Assembly: GCF_001013905.1 (NCBI RefSeq)
Contig: NZ_LN831790.1
Location: forward strand, 6,462,001 to 6,526,000
Reading direction: 5' to 3'
DNA: 64,000 nt
Source: Streptomyces leeuwenhoekii
Lineage (GTDB): Bacteria; Actinomycetota; Actinomycetes; Streptomycetales; Streptomycetaceae
A program made the position numbers and the translations under genes. Below, in pieces: positions 21,363 through 32,123 of the stretch (position 1 is its first letter; each line of letters starts with the position of its first letter). Under the pieces are notes generated by a model. That model did not search any database, was not told where the DNA came from, and saw only the letters and a list, made by a program, of their open reading frames with translations.

Positions 21363-22079
21363 TCAGTACCGCGTGATCGCCGTTTCCCCGCTCCGGGTGC
21401 CGATGGCGAGGTGCGGCCCGCGGTCCGGATCGGCCCAGCGCAGCAGCCGGCGCATCGCCTCCGCCGGCACCGACACGCACCCCGCCGTCGCCCCGCGCCC
21501 GTTGACGTGCAGGAAGATGCCCGCGCCGCGTCCGCGCACCGGACGGTCGTAGTTGAAGCCCACGACCAGCGCGTGCGCGTACCGCGAGCCGTATGTGATC
21601 AGGTGCTCGGCCTCGGCGGCGGCGCAGTCGGACGGGCGCGGCTCGCGCCAGCGGTTGTAGGAGCGGGAGCCGTTGTCCTGGCACCACCAGGAGTCGGGCC
21701 GCACGGGGCGGTAGGGGTAGGAGGTGCCCTGCGGCGCCGGGGCGATGCCGAAGGCGAAGGGCAGGCGGTACAGCCCGGTGGGCGTGGTGTCGGTGCCCTG
21801 CCGGCGCTCGGCGCCCCGCACCAGGCCCTTCGCCCCGAACCGGGCCGGTGCGGAACCCGCCCGCACCCACCGCCCGCCCCGGCGGTCCCACCAGGTCACC
21901 GTGCCCGTCGTCGAAGCGGTCCGGGGGGCGACGGCGGTGATCAACTGGGTGCCGCCGCCGGTGTCGGCCATCCGCTCCGGCAAGGGGGCGGAGGCCGCTG
22001 CGCCGGCGGGGGCGGCACCGGGCACGAGGAGGGAGGCGGTGAGGAGGGCGGTGACGACACCTGGGCGAGCGGGGCGCAT
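21363..22079 (-). CDS. Secreted L,D-transpeptidase-like (YkuD) protein
   Basis: 238 residues with a Sec signal peptide (residues 1-28, ending AGAAA). The C-terminal half holds the YkuD hallmark: histidine in GIFLHVNGRG followed by the catalytic cysteine in GATAGCVSVP. Family members make 3-3 peptidoglycan cross-links or attach proteins to the wall, and some have other roles. No LysM or Ig domain is present. It starts 3 bases after the stop of the PNPOx-like gene, so the two probably form an operon that interrupts the arginine genes. Confidence 0.82.
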   Translation of the reverse strand: MRPARPGVVTALLTASLLVPGAAPAGAAASAPLPERMADTGGGTQLITAVAPRTASTTGTVTWWDRRGGRWVRAGSAPARFGAKGLVRGAERRQGTDTTPTGLYRLPFAFGIAPAPQGTSYPYRPVRPDSWWCQDNGSRSYNRWREPRPSDCAAAEAEHLITYGSRYAHALVVGFNYDRPVRGRGAGIFLHVNGRGATAGCVSVPAEAMRRLLRWADPDRGPHLAIGTRSGETAITRY

Positions 22080-22082
22080 GGG

Positions 22083-22670
22083 TCAGACCGTAGACGGGGG
22101 CAGCGGCAACGGCAGCCCGGGCAGTCCGTCCAGGCTGGTGGCGATGTGCTCCTTCTTGGCGAAGTAGGCGCTGAGCGAGGCGTCGTCCTCCCGGGCGAAG
22201 CGCCTGCCGTGCAGATCGCGGTCCTCCTCGTAGGCCATGAGGGGCACGGCGTATCCGCAGGAGTCCCGGATCAGCTCGGCCGTCACCACGATGACGGCGC
22301 GCAGGCCGTGCCGGGAGGGGTCGATGTCCGGGAAGCGGGCGACCAGCTCCGCGAAGCGCGGGTCGTCCCGCAGCACCGCCTCGCCGCGGCCGTGCACACG
22401 GACGATGTTCGGCGGGCCCTGGAAGGCGCACCACATCAGGGTGATGCGGCCGTTCTCCCGCAGGTGCGCGACGGTCTCGGCGGTGGAGCCGGCGAAGTCG
22501 AGATAGGCCACCGTCCGCTCGTCGAGTACCGCGAAGGAGCCCTTGAGCCCTTTGGGGGAGAGGTTGACCGTGCCGTCGGCGGCCAGCGGCGCGGTGGCGG
22601 TGAAGAAGAGTGGCTGGGACTCGATGAAGCTGCGGAGCCGGCCGTCGATGCGTTCATAGGTCTTTCCCAT
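22083..22670 (-). CDS. Pyridoxamine 5'-phosphate oxidase-like flavin/heme split-barrel protein
   Basis: 195 residues. The N-terminal split-barrel pattern (FFTATAPLAADGTVNLSPKG, TVAYLDFAGSTAETVAHL, GRITLMWCAFQGPPNIVRVH) is that of the PNPOx-like FMN-binding family. The C-terminal tail is less conserved. Such proteins bind FMN, F420 or heme; the true PdxH arginines are not evident, so vitamin B6 oxidation is not claimed. First gene of a two-gene minus-strand unit; its promoter region is shared with argG. Confidence 0.85.
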   Translation of the reverse strand: MGKTYERIDGRLRSFIESQPLFFTATAPLAADGTVNLSPKGLKGSFAVLDERTVAYLDFAGSTAETVAHLRENGRITLMWCAFQGPPNIVRVHGRGEAVLRDDPRFAELVARFPDIDPSRHGLRAVIVVTAELIRDSCGYAVPLMAYEEDRDLHGRRFAREDDASLSAYFAKKEHIATSLDGLPGLPLPLPPSTV

Positions 22671-22781
22671 GTCTAACGATTATGGGTGTAGGTGCTTCGC
22701 CTGTCTAAGGAATTTTCGGGTCCGCTTCCGGCCGGTCCCCTCCGGCTCCGGGGAGAGGTGGCGGGGGTCGGGGCGGGCGGA

Positions 22782-22830
22782 TTGACGAATCATGCGGGGT
22801 ACTGCATACTCATGCATATCAGCGAATGCA
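22782..22830 (+). promoter_or_regulatory. argG promoter with tandem ARG boxes
   Basis: -35 TTGACG (22782-22787), 17-base spacer and -10 CATACT (22805-22810). TGCATACTCATGCA (22803-22816) is a near-perfect ARG box over the -10, and further half-sites lie at 22792-22795 and 22826-22830 (ATGCA). Strong repression by ArgR is expected. Confidence 0.8.
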
Positions 22831-22846
22831 CTGTGAGGAGAACCCC

Positions 22847-25579
<2,733 letters not shown>

Positions 25580-25644
25580 CGTGAGGGCATCGCGGGTTAC
25601 GTTGGTCCCAGCCGCACGGAGCAGCCGACCGAACGGAGCCCGCG

Positions 25645-26616
25645 ATGCCCTTCGCCCGCCTCACCGCAGCGACGACCCCCACCTGCCACCTCGGCCTGGG
25701 ACTCGCCGCCGTCGGCCGGCCCGGCTACATCAACCTCGGCCGCGAGCGCGACCTCCCGGCCGAGCGCAGCGTGGAGGCGCTGCGGACGCGCACCCACGAC
25801 CTCCTCGACGCCGCCTACGCGCAGGGCGTCCGGTACGTCGACGCCGCCCGCTCCTACGGCCGCTCCGAGGAATTCCTCGCCGAGTGGCTGCGCACCCGCC
25901 CCGAGGCCGCCGACATGGTGATCGGCAGCAAGTGGGGCTACACCTACACCGCCGACTGGTCCACCGACGCCGAGCGGCACGAGATCAAGGACCACAGCGT
26001 CGCCGCGTACGCCCGCCAGCGCGCCGAGACCGACGCCCTGCTCGGCGACCGGCTCGACCTCTACCAGATCCACTCGGTGACCCCGGACAGCCCCGCCCTC
26101 ACCGACAAGGAACTGCACGTCCGCCTGGCCGAGGCCGCGGCCGAGGGCGTCACCGTCGGCTTCTCCACCAGCGGCCCGGACCAGGCCGACGCCATCCGCG
26201 CCGCGCTCGCCGTGACGGTCGACGGCGAGCCCCTCTTCCGTACCGTCCAGTCGACGTACAACGTGCTGGAGACCTCCGCCGGTCCTGCGCTCGCCGAGGC
26301 GCACGACGCCGGGCTGACGGTGATCGTCAAGGAGGGCATGGCCAACGGGCGGCTCGCCGAACCGGACGCGCCGGACGCCCTGAAGACCGTGGCCGAGGAG
26401 ACCACCATGGGCTGCGACGCCGTCGCCCTCGCCGCGATCCTGCGACAGCCCTGGGCCGGAGTCGTCCTCTCCGGCGCCGCGACCACCACGCAGCTCGCCT
26501 CCAACCTGCACGCCACCGCCGTCGACCTGGACGACGACCAGCTCGCCCGGCTGGCGGACCTGGCCGAGGACCCCCGCGCGTACTGGCAGCGGCGCGGGCA
26601 GTTGCCCTGGCACTGA
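25645..26616 (+). CDS. Aldo/keto reductase
   Basis: 323 residues, AKR TIM barrel. The catalytic tetrad positions can be followed: Asp in YVDAARSYGRSEEFL (with the Tyr), Lys in VIGSKWGYTY and His in DLYQIHSVTPDSP. The end shows the usual cofactor helices (VLSGAATTTQLASNL). NAD(P)H-dependent reduction of a carbonyl is expected; the substrate is unknown. ATG 25645 follows GGAGCC. It follows argH by 65 bases with its own likely promoter. Confidence 0.9.
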   Translation: MPFARLTAATTPTCHLGLGLAAVGRPGYINLGRERDLPAERSVEALRTRTHDLLDAAYAQGVRYVDAARSYGRSEEFLAEWLRTRPEAADMVIGSKWGYTYTADWSTDAERHEIKDHSVAAYARQRAETDALLGDRLDLYQIHSVTPDSPALTDKELHVRLAEAAAEGVTVGFSTSGPDQADAIRAALAVTVDGEPLFRTVQSTYNVLETSAGPALAEAHDAGLTVIVKEGMANGRLAEPDAPDALKTVAEETTMGCDAVALAAILRQPWAGVVLSGAATTTQLASNLHATAVDLDDDQLARLADLAEDPRAYWQRRGQLPWH

Positions 26617-26784
26617 CCCGAACCCCGGCCGGACCCGGCCTGGCCCCCGACACGGAGCGACCCGGGCCTGGCCCGACACGAACCGGACCGACCCGGGCCT
26701 GGTTCGACCCGAGCCGGCCTGTCGGTCCCGATCGCGTCTCCGCGTTCATGCCCTGACCAGCGGACATGAGGCACGCACGCCCAC
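26617..26784. repeat. Degenerate GACCCG(G)-rich spacer
   Basis: Irregular copies of GACCCGGGCCTGG-like words (for example near 26669 and 26693) between the reductase and the TetR operator. No open frame with a ribosome site; read as spacer, possibly with weak termination. Confidence 0.35.
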
Positions 26785-26806
26785 TGTGAGACATCAATGT
26801 CTCACA
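26785..26806. promoter_or_regulatory. Perfect TetR-type operator upstream of the TetR-MFS pair
   Basis: TGTGAGACAT-CA-ATGTCTCACA, a 10+10 perfect inverted repeat. It ends 17 bases before the TetR ATG, and a -10-like TACAGT (26812-26817) lies between. Binding by the encoded TetR protein would block its own transcription. Confidence 0.75.
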
Positions 26807-26823
26807 TGCGCTACAGTTGTCTC

Positions 26824-27375
26824 ATGGCTGTCGACCGTGACCATGTGCTGCGCAGTGCCGCCGCCCTGCTGACCCGCAGATCCACCGCGACCATGGACGA
26901 GGTCGCCCGGGCCGCCGGGATCAGCCGCGCCACGCTGCACCGCCACTTCGCCGGACGCGACGCCCTGGTACGGGCCCTCGAGGACCTCGGCATCGCCGAG
27001 TGCGAGGCCGCCCTGGAGGCGGCGCGCCCCGACGAGGGGCCGGCCGCCGACGCGGTGCGCCGGCTGGTCCGGGCCTTCGAGCCCTCCGCCGGACTGCTCG
27101 CCTTCCTCTACTCCGAGAACCAGCTGTTCGAGGGCGAGCAGCAGAACCAGGGCTGGGCCCGCATCGACGCCCGGCTCGCCGCGCTGTTCCGGCGGGGCCA
27201 GGAGAACGGCGAGTTCCGCATCGACCTCAGCCCCGTCTGGCTCACCGAGGCGCTGTACGGCCTGCTGGCCTCCGGCGCCTGGGCGGTGAGCGAGGGCCGC
27301 GTGGCCCGCAACGACTTCACCCACATGATCGTCGAGCTGCTGCTCGGCGGCGCTACCCGTAGAGAGGGATCATGA
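26824..27375 (+). CDS. TetR-family transcriptional repressor
   Basis: 183 residues. The N-terminal DNA-binding domain (~8-50) reads TMDEVARAAGISRATLHRHF. The C-terminal ligand domain is not assignable to a known inducer. ATG 26824 (MAVDRDHVLR) is chosen; the upstream in-frame ATG 26797 lies inside the operator palindrome. The gene is probably leaderless or nearly so, with a -10-like TACAGT six bases upstream. Its stop overlaps the MFS start (ATGA), so repressor and pump are made together. Confidence 0.9.
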   Translation: MAVDRDHVLRSAAALLTRRSTATMDEVARAAGISRATLHRHFAGRDALVRALEDLGIAECEAALEAARPDEGPAADAVRRLVRAFEPSAGLLAFLYSENQLFEGEQQNQGWARIDARLAALFRRGQENGEFRIDLSPVWLTEALYGLLASGAWAVSEGRVARNDFTHMIVELLLGGATRREGS

Positions 27376-28916
27376 CCAGCACCCTGCAGCCGGCCGACGC
27401 GACCGGGGCGGTGAAGCGCCCGGGCCGCTGGCTGGCGCTGTCCGTCCTCGTCCTGGCCGTGCTGCTGGTGGCCGTCGACGCGACCGTCCTCGGTCTCGCG
27501 ACCCCCTACATCAGCGAGGACCTCGCCCCCTCCGGCACCCAGTTGCTGTGGATAGGCGACGTCTACTCCTTCGTCATCGCCGGTCTGCTCGTCACCATGG
27601 GCAGCCTCGGCGACCGCATCGGCCGCAAGCGGATCCTGCTCGTCGGCGCCACGGCGTTCGGCGCGGTGTCGGTGCTCAACGCCTACGCGAGCACGCCCGA
27701 GCTGATGATCGTGGCCCGTGCCCTGCTCGGCGTCGCCGGCGCCACTTTGATGCCGGCCACGCTCGCCCTGATCCGCAACCTCTTCCACGACCCCCGCGAG
27801 CGCAGTCTCGCCGTCGGTGTCTGGGGTGCCGCGGCCTCCGCGGGCGCGGCCGTCGGCCCGGTGGTCGGCGGTTTCCTGCTGGAGCACTTCTGGTGGGGCT
27901 CGGTCTTCCTGATCAACCTGCCCGTGATGGCCGTCCTGGTCCTCGTCGGCGTCAAGCTGCTGCCGGAGTCCCGCGACCCGAACCCCGGCCCCTGGGACCC
28001 GGCCAGCGTCGCGCTGTCCCTGGCCGGCATGGTCGGTGTCGTGTACGCCCTCAAGGAGGCCGCCGCGCACGGCTTCGCGTGGGCCACGCTCGGCGCGGGC
28101 CTGATCGGCGCCGCCGCGCTGTACGGCTTCGTCCGGCGCCAGCTCACCCTGCCGGCTCCGCTGCTGGACATGCGGCTGTTCCGCAGCCGCGGCTTCAGCG
28201 GCGCGGTCCTGGCCGACCTGCTGACCATCCTGGGGCTGTCCGGGCTGGTGTTCTTCCTCTCCCAGTACCTGCAACTGGTGCAGGGCAGGCGGCCTTTCGA
28301 GGCGGGCCTGGCCGAACTGCCCGCCGCGATCGGCGCGGTGGCGGCCGGTCTGATCGCCGGGCGCGCGGCCCGGCGGTTCTCGGTGCGGGCCGTGGTCTCC
28401 GGCGGGCTCGCCGCCGTCGGCCTGGCGCTGGCCGCGCTGACCGTCATCGGCCAGAACACCGGCTACCCGCTGCTCGGCGCGGCCCTGCTGGTGGTCGGCG
28501 TCGGCGCCGGGTTCTCGTTCACCGTCACCGCCGACGTGATCCTCTCCAGCGTGCCCAAGGAGCAGGCGGGCGCCGCCTCCGCGGTGTCCGAGACGGCGTA
28601 CGAACTCGGCGCGGCCCTCGGCATCGCCCTGCTCGGCTCCATCGTCACCGGTGTGTACCGGGACTTCACGGGCCCGGCGGGCACCCCGGACGCGGCGCAC
28701 GAGTCGCTGGGCGGGGCCGTGGAGAGCGCCGCGCACCTGCCGGCCGACACCGCCGCTGCGCTGCTGGACGCCGCCCGGCAGTCCTTCGTCGACGGCCTGT
28801 CCCTCGCGGCGGGCGCCGGTGCGGTGGTCCTGCTGGCGGCGTCCGTGGCGGCCTGGTTCCTGCTGCGCGGGCAGAAGCTGGAGGACGGGCACGGGGAGGG
28901 GCACGGCCACGGGTGA
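27372..28916 (+). CDS. MFS multidrug exporter, DHA2 (14-helix) type
   Basis: 514 residues with about 14 hydrophobic helices. Motif A appears as GSLGDRIGRKRILLVG, and the antiporter motif C region as GVWGAAASAGAAVGPVVGGFLLEHFWW. The organisation matches DHA2 proton-drug antiporters such as QacA/SmvA. It is translationally coupled to the TetR repressor, which suggests an inducible efflux pump for a toxic compound; the substrate is not readable. A His-rich GHGEGHGHG ends the protein. Confidence 0.92.
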   Translation: MTSTLQPADATGAVKRPGRWLALSVLVLAVLLVAVDATVLGLATPYISEDLAPSGTQLLWIGDVYSFVIAGLLVTMGSLGDRIGRKRILLVGATAFGAVSVLNAYASTPELMIVARALLGVAGATLMPATLALIRNLFHDPRERSLAVGVWGAAASAGAAVGPVVGGFLLEHFWWGSVFLINLPVMAVLVLVGVKLLPESRDPNPGPWDPASVALSLAGMVGVVYALKEAAAHGFAWATLGAGLIGAAALYGFVRRQLTLPAPLLDMRLFRSRGFSGAVLADLLTILGLSGLVFFLSQYLQLVQGRRPFEAGLAELPAAIGAVAAGLIAGRAARRFSVRAVVSGGLAAVGLALAALTVIGQNTGYPLLGAALLVVGVGAGFSFTVTADVILSSVPKEQAGAASAVSETAYELGAALGIALLGSIVTGVYRDFTGPAGTPDAAHESLGGAVESAAHLPADTAAALLDAARQSFVDGLSLAAGAGAVVLLAASVAAWFLLRGQKLEDGHGEGHGHG

Positions 28917-29090
28917 CCGCCCGGCGGTCCGGGCGCGTGAACCGGCGAGTCCTGGCCCGGGGCGCGTGACCGGCCGCCCCGCCCCGCCGGGGTCACCGGA
29001 GCTGACGGGAGGCGTACGCGACCGGCCGGGCACCGGTCGCGTGCGCCGGAACCGGGGACGTTCCCGGCCCCGGCCGACCCGGACCCGGTC

Positions 29091-29165
29091 ACGCCGGACC
29101 CGGACACGCCGGACCCGGACACGCCGGACCCGGACATGCCGGACCCGGACACGCCGGACCCGGAC
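29091..29165. repeat. 15-bp tandem repeat (5 copies)
   Basis: Five head-to-tail copies of ACGCCGGACCCGGAC, with the second base T instead of C in the fourth copy (ATGCC...). The array runs directly into the left arm of the 24-bp hairpin. It lies in the gap between two converging genes and is not coding. Confidence 0.85.
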
Positions 29166-29214
29166 ATGCCGATGGCGGGCCGCCCAGGAGGCGGCCCGCC
29201 ATCGGCATGTCCGG
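29160..29214. terminator. 24-bp bidirectional terminator
   Basis: A perfect 24-bp stem (29160-29183 with 29191-29214) with a 7-base CCAGGAG loop, between the converging MFS and PlsC genes. It is the longest perfect stem in the window. Confidence 0.9.
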
Positions 29215-29225
29215 CGGAGGGGGCG

Positions 29226-29900
29226 CTACGCGGCCTTCTTCGCCTTCGTCGCGTACATGTCCACGTACTCCTGCCCCGAGAGCCGCATGACCTCGGCCAT
29301 CACGGAGTCGGTCACCGCCCGCAGCACGTACCGGTCGCGGTCCATGCCCTCGTACCGCGAGAACTCCAGCGCCTCTCCGAAGCGGACCGTGACCTTGCCC
29401 GGCCGGGGGATGCCCCGGCCACCGGGCTGGAGCTTGTCGGTGCCGATCATCGCGAACGGCACGACCGGCGCGCCGGTCATCAGGGTGAGCCGGGCGATAC
29501 CGGTGCGTCCGCGGTACAGACGGCCGTCGGGGGAGCGGGTGCCCTCGGGATAGATGCCGAAGATCCGGCCCTCCTCCAGCACCCGGCGCCCGGTCATGAG
29601 CGCCGCCACACCGCCGTTGGCGCCGTCCCGGTCCACGGGGATCATGCCGACGCCGGTGAAGAACCACGCCATCAGCCGGCCCTTGAGGCCCTTGCCGGTG
29701 ACGTACTCGTCCTTGCCGATGAAGACGACCTGGCGCTTGGTGACCAGGGGCAGGACGATCGAGTCGATGAAGGTGAGATGGTTGCCGGCCAGGATCACCG
29801 GGCCGTCGGCCGGGATGTGCTCCGCGCCCTCCACCTGTGGGCGGAACATCAGGCGCATGATCGGACCGAGCACTGCCTTGATGAGCGCGAAGCGGGACAA
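29226..29900 (-). CDS. 1-acyl-sn-glycerol-3-phosphate acyltransferase (PlsC family)
   Basis: 224 residues. Acyltransferase motifs are NHLTFID (catalytic His ~41 and Asp ~46), then GIYPEGTRSPDGRLY and APVVPFAMIGTDKL. It would add the second acyl chain to lysophosphatidic acid at the membrane during phospholipid synthesis. It begins with a TTG codon preceded by GGAGGG four bases away; no better ATG/GTG precedes it. A lysine-rich tail (ATKAKKAA) ends the protein. It is divergent from glpQ, so the region with PHO-like repeats may serve both. Confidence 0.9.
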   Translation of the reverse strand: MSRFALIKAVLGPIMRLMFRPQVEGAEHIPADGPVILAGNHLTFIDSIVLPLVTKRQVVFIGKDEYVTGKGLKGRLMAWFFTGVGMIPVDRDGANGGVAALMTGRRVLEEGRIFGIYPEGTRSPDGRLYRGRTGIARLTLMTGAPVVPFAMIGTDKLQPGGRGIPRPGKVTVRFGEALEFSRYEGMDRDRYVLRAVTDSVMAEVMRLSGQEYVDMYATKAKKAA

Positions 29901-30021
29901 CTGGCCCTCCGGTTGTCAAGAGAGAGTCGAGCGGTGTCGAGGATGTCGGGGTGTCGCGGATCGGGTACGAGTCTGTGCAGGTGAGGACATTACTCGCGGT
30001 CCAGGGGGGAACGCACGTCGG

Positions 30022-30081
30022 GTTCACCGGGGTCTTACGCACTGTTGACGCGCGTTCACCTGCGGGGCCGCGCCGTAGCGT
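30022..30081 (+). promoter_or_regulatory. PHO-box-like direct repeats and promoter upstream of glpQ
   Basis: GTTCACC at 30022, GTTGACG at 30044 and GTTCACC at 30054 lie in 22- and 10-base steps, close to the 11-base period of Streptomyces PhoP boxes. A -10-like TAGCGT (30076-30081) follows 15 bases after the last unit, the usual arrangement for PhoP-activated promoters. Confidence 0.65.
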
Positions 30082-30329
30082 GGCGGTAACCCGGCCGGAA
30101 CGGTGTGAGGCACGTCGCGCCACCAGGACGTGAGCCCGCGCGGTGTCCGTCCGCGTCCCCCTCCTCGTCCGCGTACCCCGGTCCGCCACCGCCAAGCCGA
30201 CGCACCGTCAGGCACCGCCTCCCACACGCCATCCCGCGTCACCCCCGTGTTCCGCCGGGGGACTCCCGCCCGTCATCCACGCGCCCCTACGATCGGCGCG
30301 CACCGGACGAGCCGACGCAGGAGGCGCTC

Positions 30330-31496
30330 ATGGGAACGCGGGAGTCGAACGAGCAGGCGGGCGGGGCCGGGCGGCGGGCGCTCCTGGGCGCCGCGGTGCT
30401 CGGCGCGGGCGGAGCCGTCCTCGGCCTGCCCGGCGGCACGGCGAGCGCCGCCGGCACCCGGCCCGGCGGCGGACTGAGGAGCCTGCCCGTCCCGACGGTC
30501 ATCGGACACCGCGGCGCCAGCGGCTACCGGCCCGAGCACACCCTGGGCGCCTACCAGCTCGCCCTGGACATGGGCGCCGACATCGTCGAGGCGGGCGATC
30601 TGGTCCCCACCAGGGACGGCCATCTGGTCTGCCGGCACGAGCCCGAGATCGGCGGCACCACGGACGTCGCGGACCACCCCGAGTTCGCCGGCCGCAAGCG
30701 GACCAAGTCGCTCGACGGCGTGGTCACCACCGGCTGGTTCACCGAGGACTTCACGCTCGCCGAGCTCAAGACGCTCCGCGCGACGGAGCGCATCCCGGCC
30801 AACCGCCCCCACAACACCCTGTACGACGGCCGCTGGGAGATACCCACCTTCGAAGAGGTGCTCCGCTGGCAGGACGAGCAGACCCGGCGGCGCGGCAAGC
30901 AGGTCTGGATCTACCCCGAGCTCAAGCACCCCACCTACTTCCGCAAGCTGGGCCTCGGCCTGGAGGAGCGGGTCGCCCGGATCCTGCGCCGGCACGGCAA
31001 GGACGGGAAGAACTCCCCGGTGATCCTCCAGTCCTTCGAGCCGACCAGCATCCAGCGCCTGGACAAGCTGGTCGGCAACCCGCTGGTCGTGCTGCTGTCC
31101 GGCGCCGGCAGCCGCCCCTGGGACTTCGTCGAGACCGGCGACGACCGCACGGTCGCCGATCTCGTGACCCCCGAGGGCCTGCGGGAGATCGCCTCCTACG
31201 CCCAGGGCATCGGCCCCACCCTCGACCTGGTCATCCCGCGTGACCCGGCCGGGCGCCTCAAGGAGCCGACCACCCTCGTGCGCGACGCCCACCGGGCGGG
31301 CCTGATCCTGCACCCCTACACCCTGCGCAACGAGAACCCGTTCCTGCCCGCGGACTTCCGCAGGGGCACCGACGCCGACGCCTACGGTGACGTCTTCGGC
31401 GCCTACCGGGCCTACTTCGCCACCGGCATCGACGGCATCTTCACCGACCACCCGGACACCGGCCTGCTGGCCCGCGAGGACTTCGTCAACCGCTGA
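30330..31496 (+). CDS. glpQ1: Secreted glycerophosphodiester phosphodiesterase (GlpQ1-like)
   Basis: 388 residues. The N-terminus has a twin-arginine-like signal (AGRRALLGAAVLGAGGAV, cleavage near ASA). The GDPD domain shows VIGHRGASGYRPEHTLGAY and, further on, KQVWIYPELKHPTYF and IDGIFTDHPDTG. It hydrolyses glycerophosphodiesters outside the cell to glycerol-3-phosphate. The usual E-x-D metal motif reads EAGDL here, one residue longer. PHO-like repeats upstream agree with the known phosphate control of glpQ1 (SCO1565 by synteny, from memory). ATG 30330 has GGAGG upstream. Confidence 0.85.
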   Translation: MGTRESNEQAGGAGRRALLGAAVLGAGGAVLGLPGGTASAAGTRPGGGLRSLPVPTVIGHRGASGYRPEHTLGAYQLALDMGADIVEAGDLVPTRDGHLVCRHEPEIGGTTDVADHPEFAGRKRTKSLDGVVTTGWFTEDFTLAELKTLRATERIPANRPHNTLYDGRWEIPTFEEVLRWQDEQTRRRGKQVWIYPELKHPTYFRKLGLGLEERVARILRRHGKDGKNSPVILQSFEPTSIQRLDKLVGNPLVVLLSGAGSRPWDFVETGDDRTVADLVTPEGLREIASYAQGIGPTLDLVIPRDPAGRLKEPTTLVRDAHRAGLILHPYTLRNENPFLPADFRRGTDADAYGDVFGAYRAYFATGIDGIFTDHPDTGLLAREDFVNR

Positions 31497-31530
31497 GCGT
31501 GACAACCCCGTTCGGGGGGACCTTCCGGCG

Positions 31531-31553
31531 GTCCGGGCAACTCGCGCCCGGAC
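31531..31553 (+). terminator. Hairpin after glpQ
   Basis: An 8-bp stem GTCCGGGC / GCCCGGAC with a 7-base loop, 35 bases past the stop; a small CCCCG/CGGGG hairpin precedes it. Confidence 0.5.
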
Positions 31554-31571
31554 GGCCGTGTCATAGCGCAT

Positions 31572-32066
31572 ATGACGCACGAGCTGGTCACCATGCTGCG
31601 CCCGCTGCTCACCGCAGAGGTCGCCGCGGAGGCATATGCCTCCGGGGCCGAGCCCGGTGATCTCGAACAGGCGGTCTGGCTCCGCCTCCTGGAGCGCCTG
31701 GAGACCGACGGCCCGCCCCACGACGTGCACGACTGGCTGCGCGGCGCGGTCCGATCCGAGGGCCGCCGCACCCGTCGCGCCCTGCGTCTGGAACGGCCCT
31801 ACCCGGCCGAACCCGTCGACGACACCGCCCGCGACCCCGAAACGCTGGCCCTCGCCGCCGCCCGGCACCGGGCCGTGCGCGAGGCGGTGCGCCGCCTGCC
31901 CGGCCGCTGCCCCCGGCTGATGGAGGCCCTGCTCTCTCCGAAAGACCTTACATACCGGGAAATCGCGGGGGAGTTGGGTATCTCACAGGGGAGTCTTGGG
32001 CCGGAACGCTCCAGATGTCTGGGATGTCTGCGTCGACTCCTGGCTTCGGAGGTTGCGGCCCGTTGA
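31572..32066 (+). CDS. Small ECF-sigma-like protein
   Basis: 164 residues. The C-terminal helix-turn-helix (~125-155: LTYREIAGELGISQGSLGPE followed by RSRCLGCLRRLL) is a clear sigma region 4. The N-terminal half has a short helical stretch (DLEQAVWLRLLERLETDGPP) that resembles part of region 2 but lacks a well-conserved core-binding helix. It could be a reduced sigma factor or a DNA-binding relative that no longer recruits polymerase. No anti-sigma gene is adjacent. ATG 31572 has no ribosome site, so a leaderless transcript is likely. Confidence 0.72.
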   Translation: MTHELVTMLRPLLTAEVAAEAYASGAEPGDLEQAVWLRLLERLETDGPPHDVHDWLRGAVRSEGRRTRRALRLERPYPAEPVDDTARDPETLALAAARHRAVREAVRRLPGRCPRLMEALLSPKDLTYREIAGELGISQGSLGPERSRCLGCLRRLLASEVAAR

Positions 32067-32123
32067 CGAGGGGGATAGGAGTGGGGGACAACAGGTGATC
32101 AGATGAGCGGGAGGCGTGCGCAC

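Noticed and set aside
22826..22846. Upstream ATG for argG
   Set aside because: It lies within an ARG box and has no ribosome site, whereas GTG 22847 has GAGGAG at six bases.
26797..26823. Earlier start of the TetR repressor
   Set aside because: It lies inside the operator palindrome, and residues before MAVDRDHV do not fit the family start.
29091..29165. CRISPR-like array
   Set aside because: Units are only 15 bases, directly adjacent and without unique spacers; no cas genes nearby. The same holds for the 20-base units at 58052.
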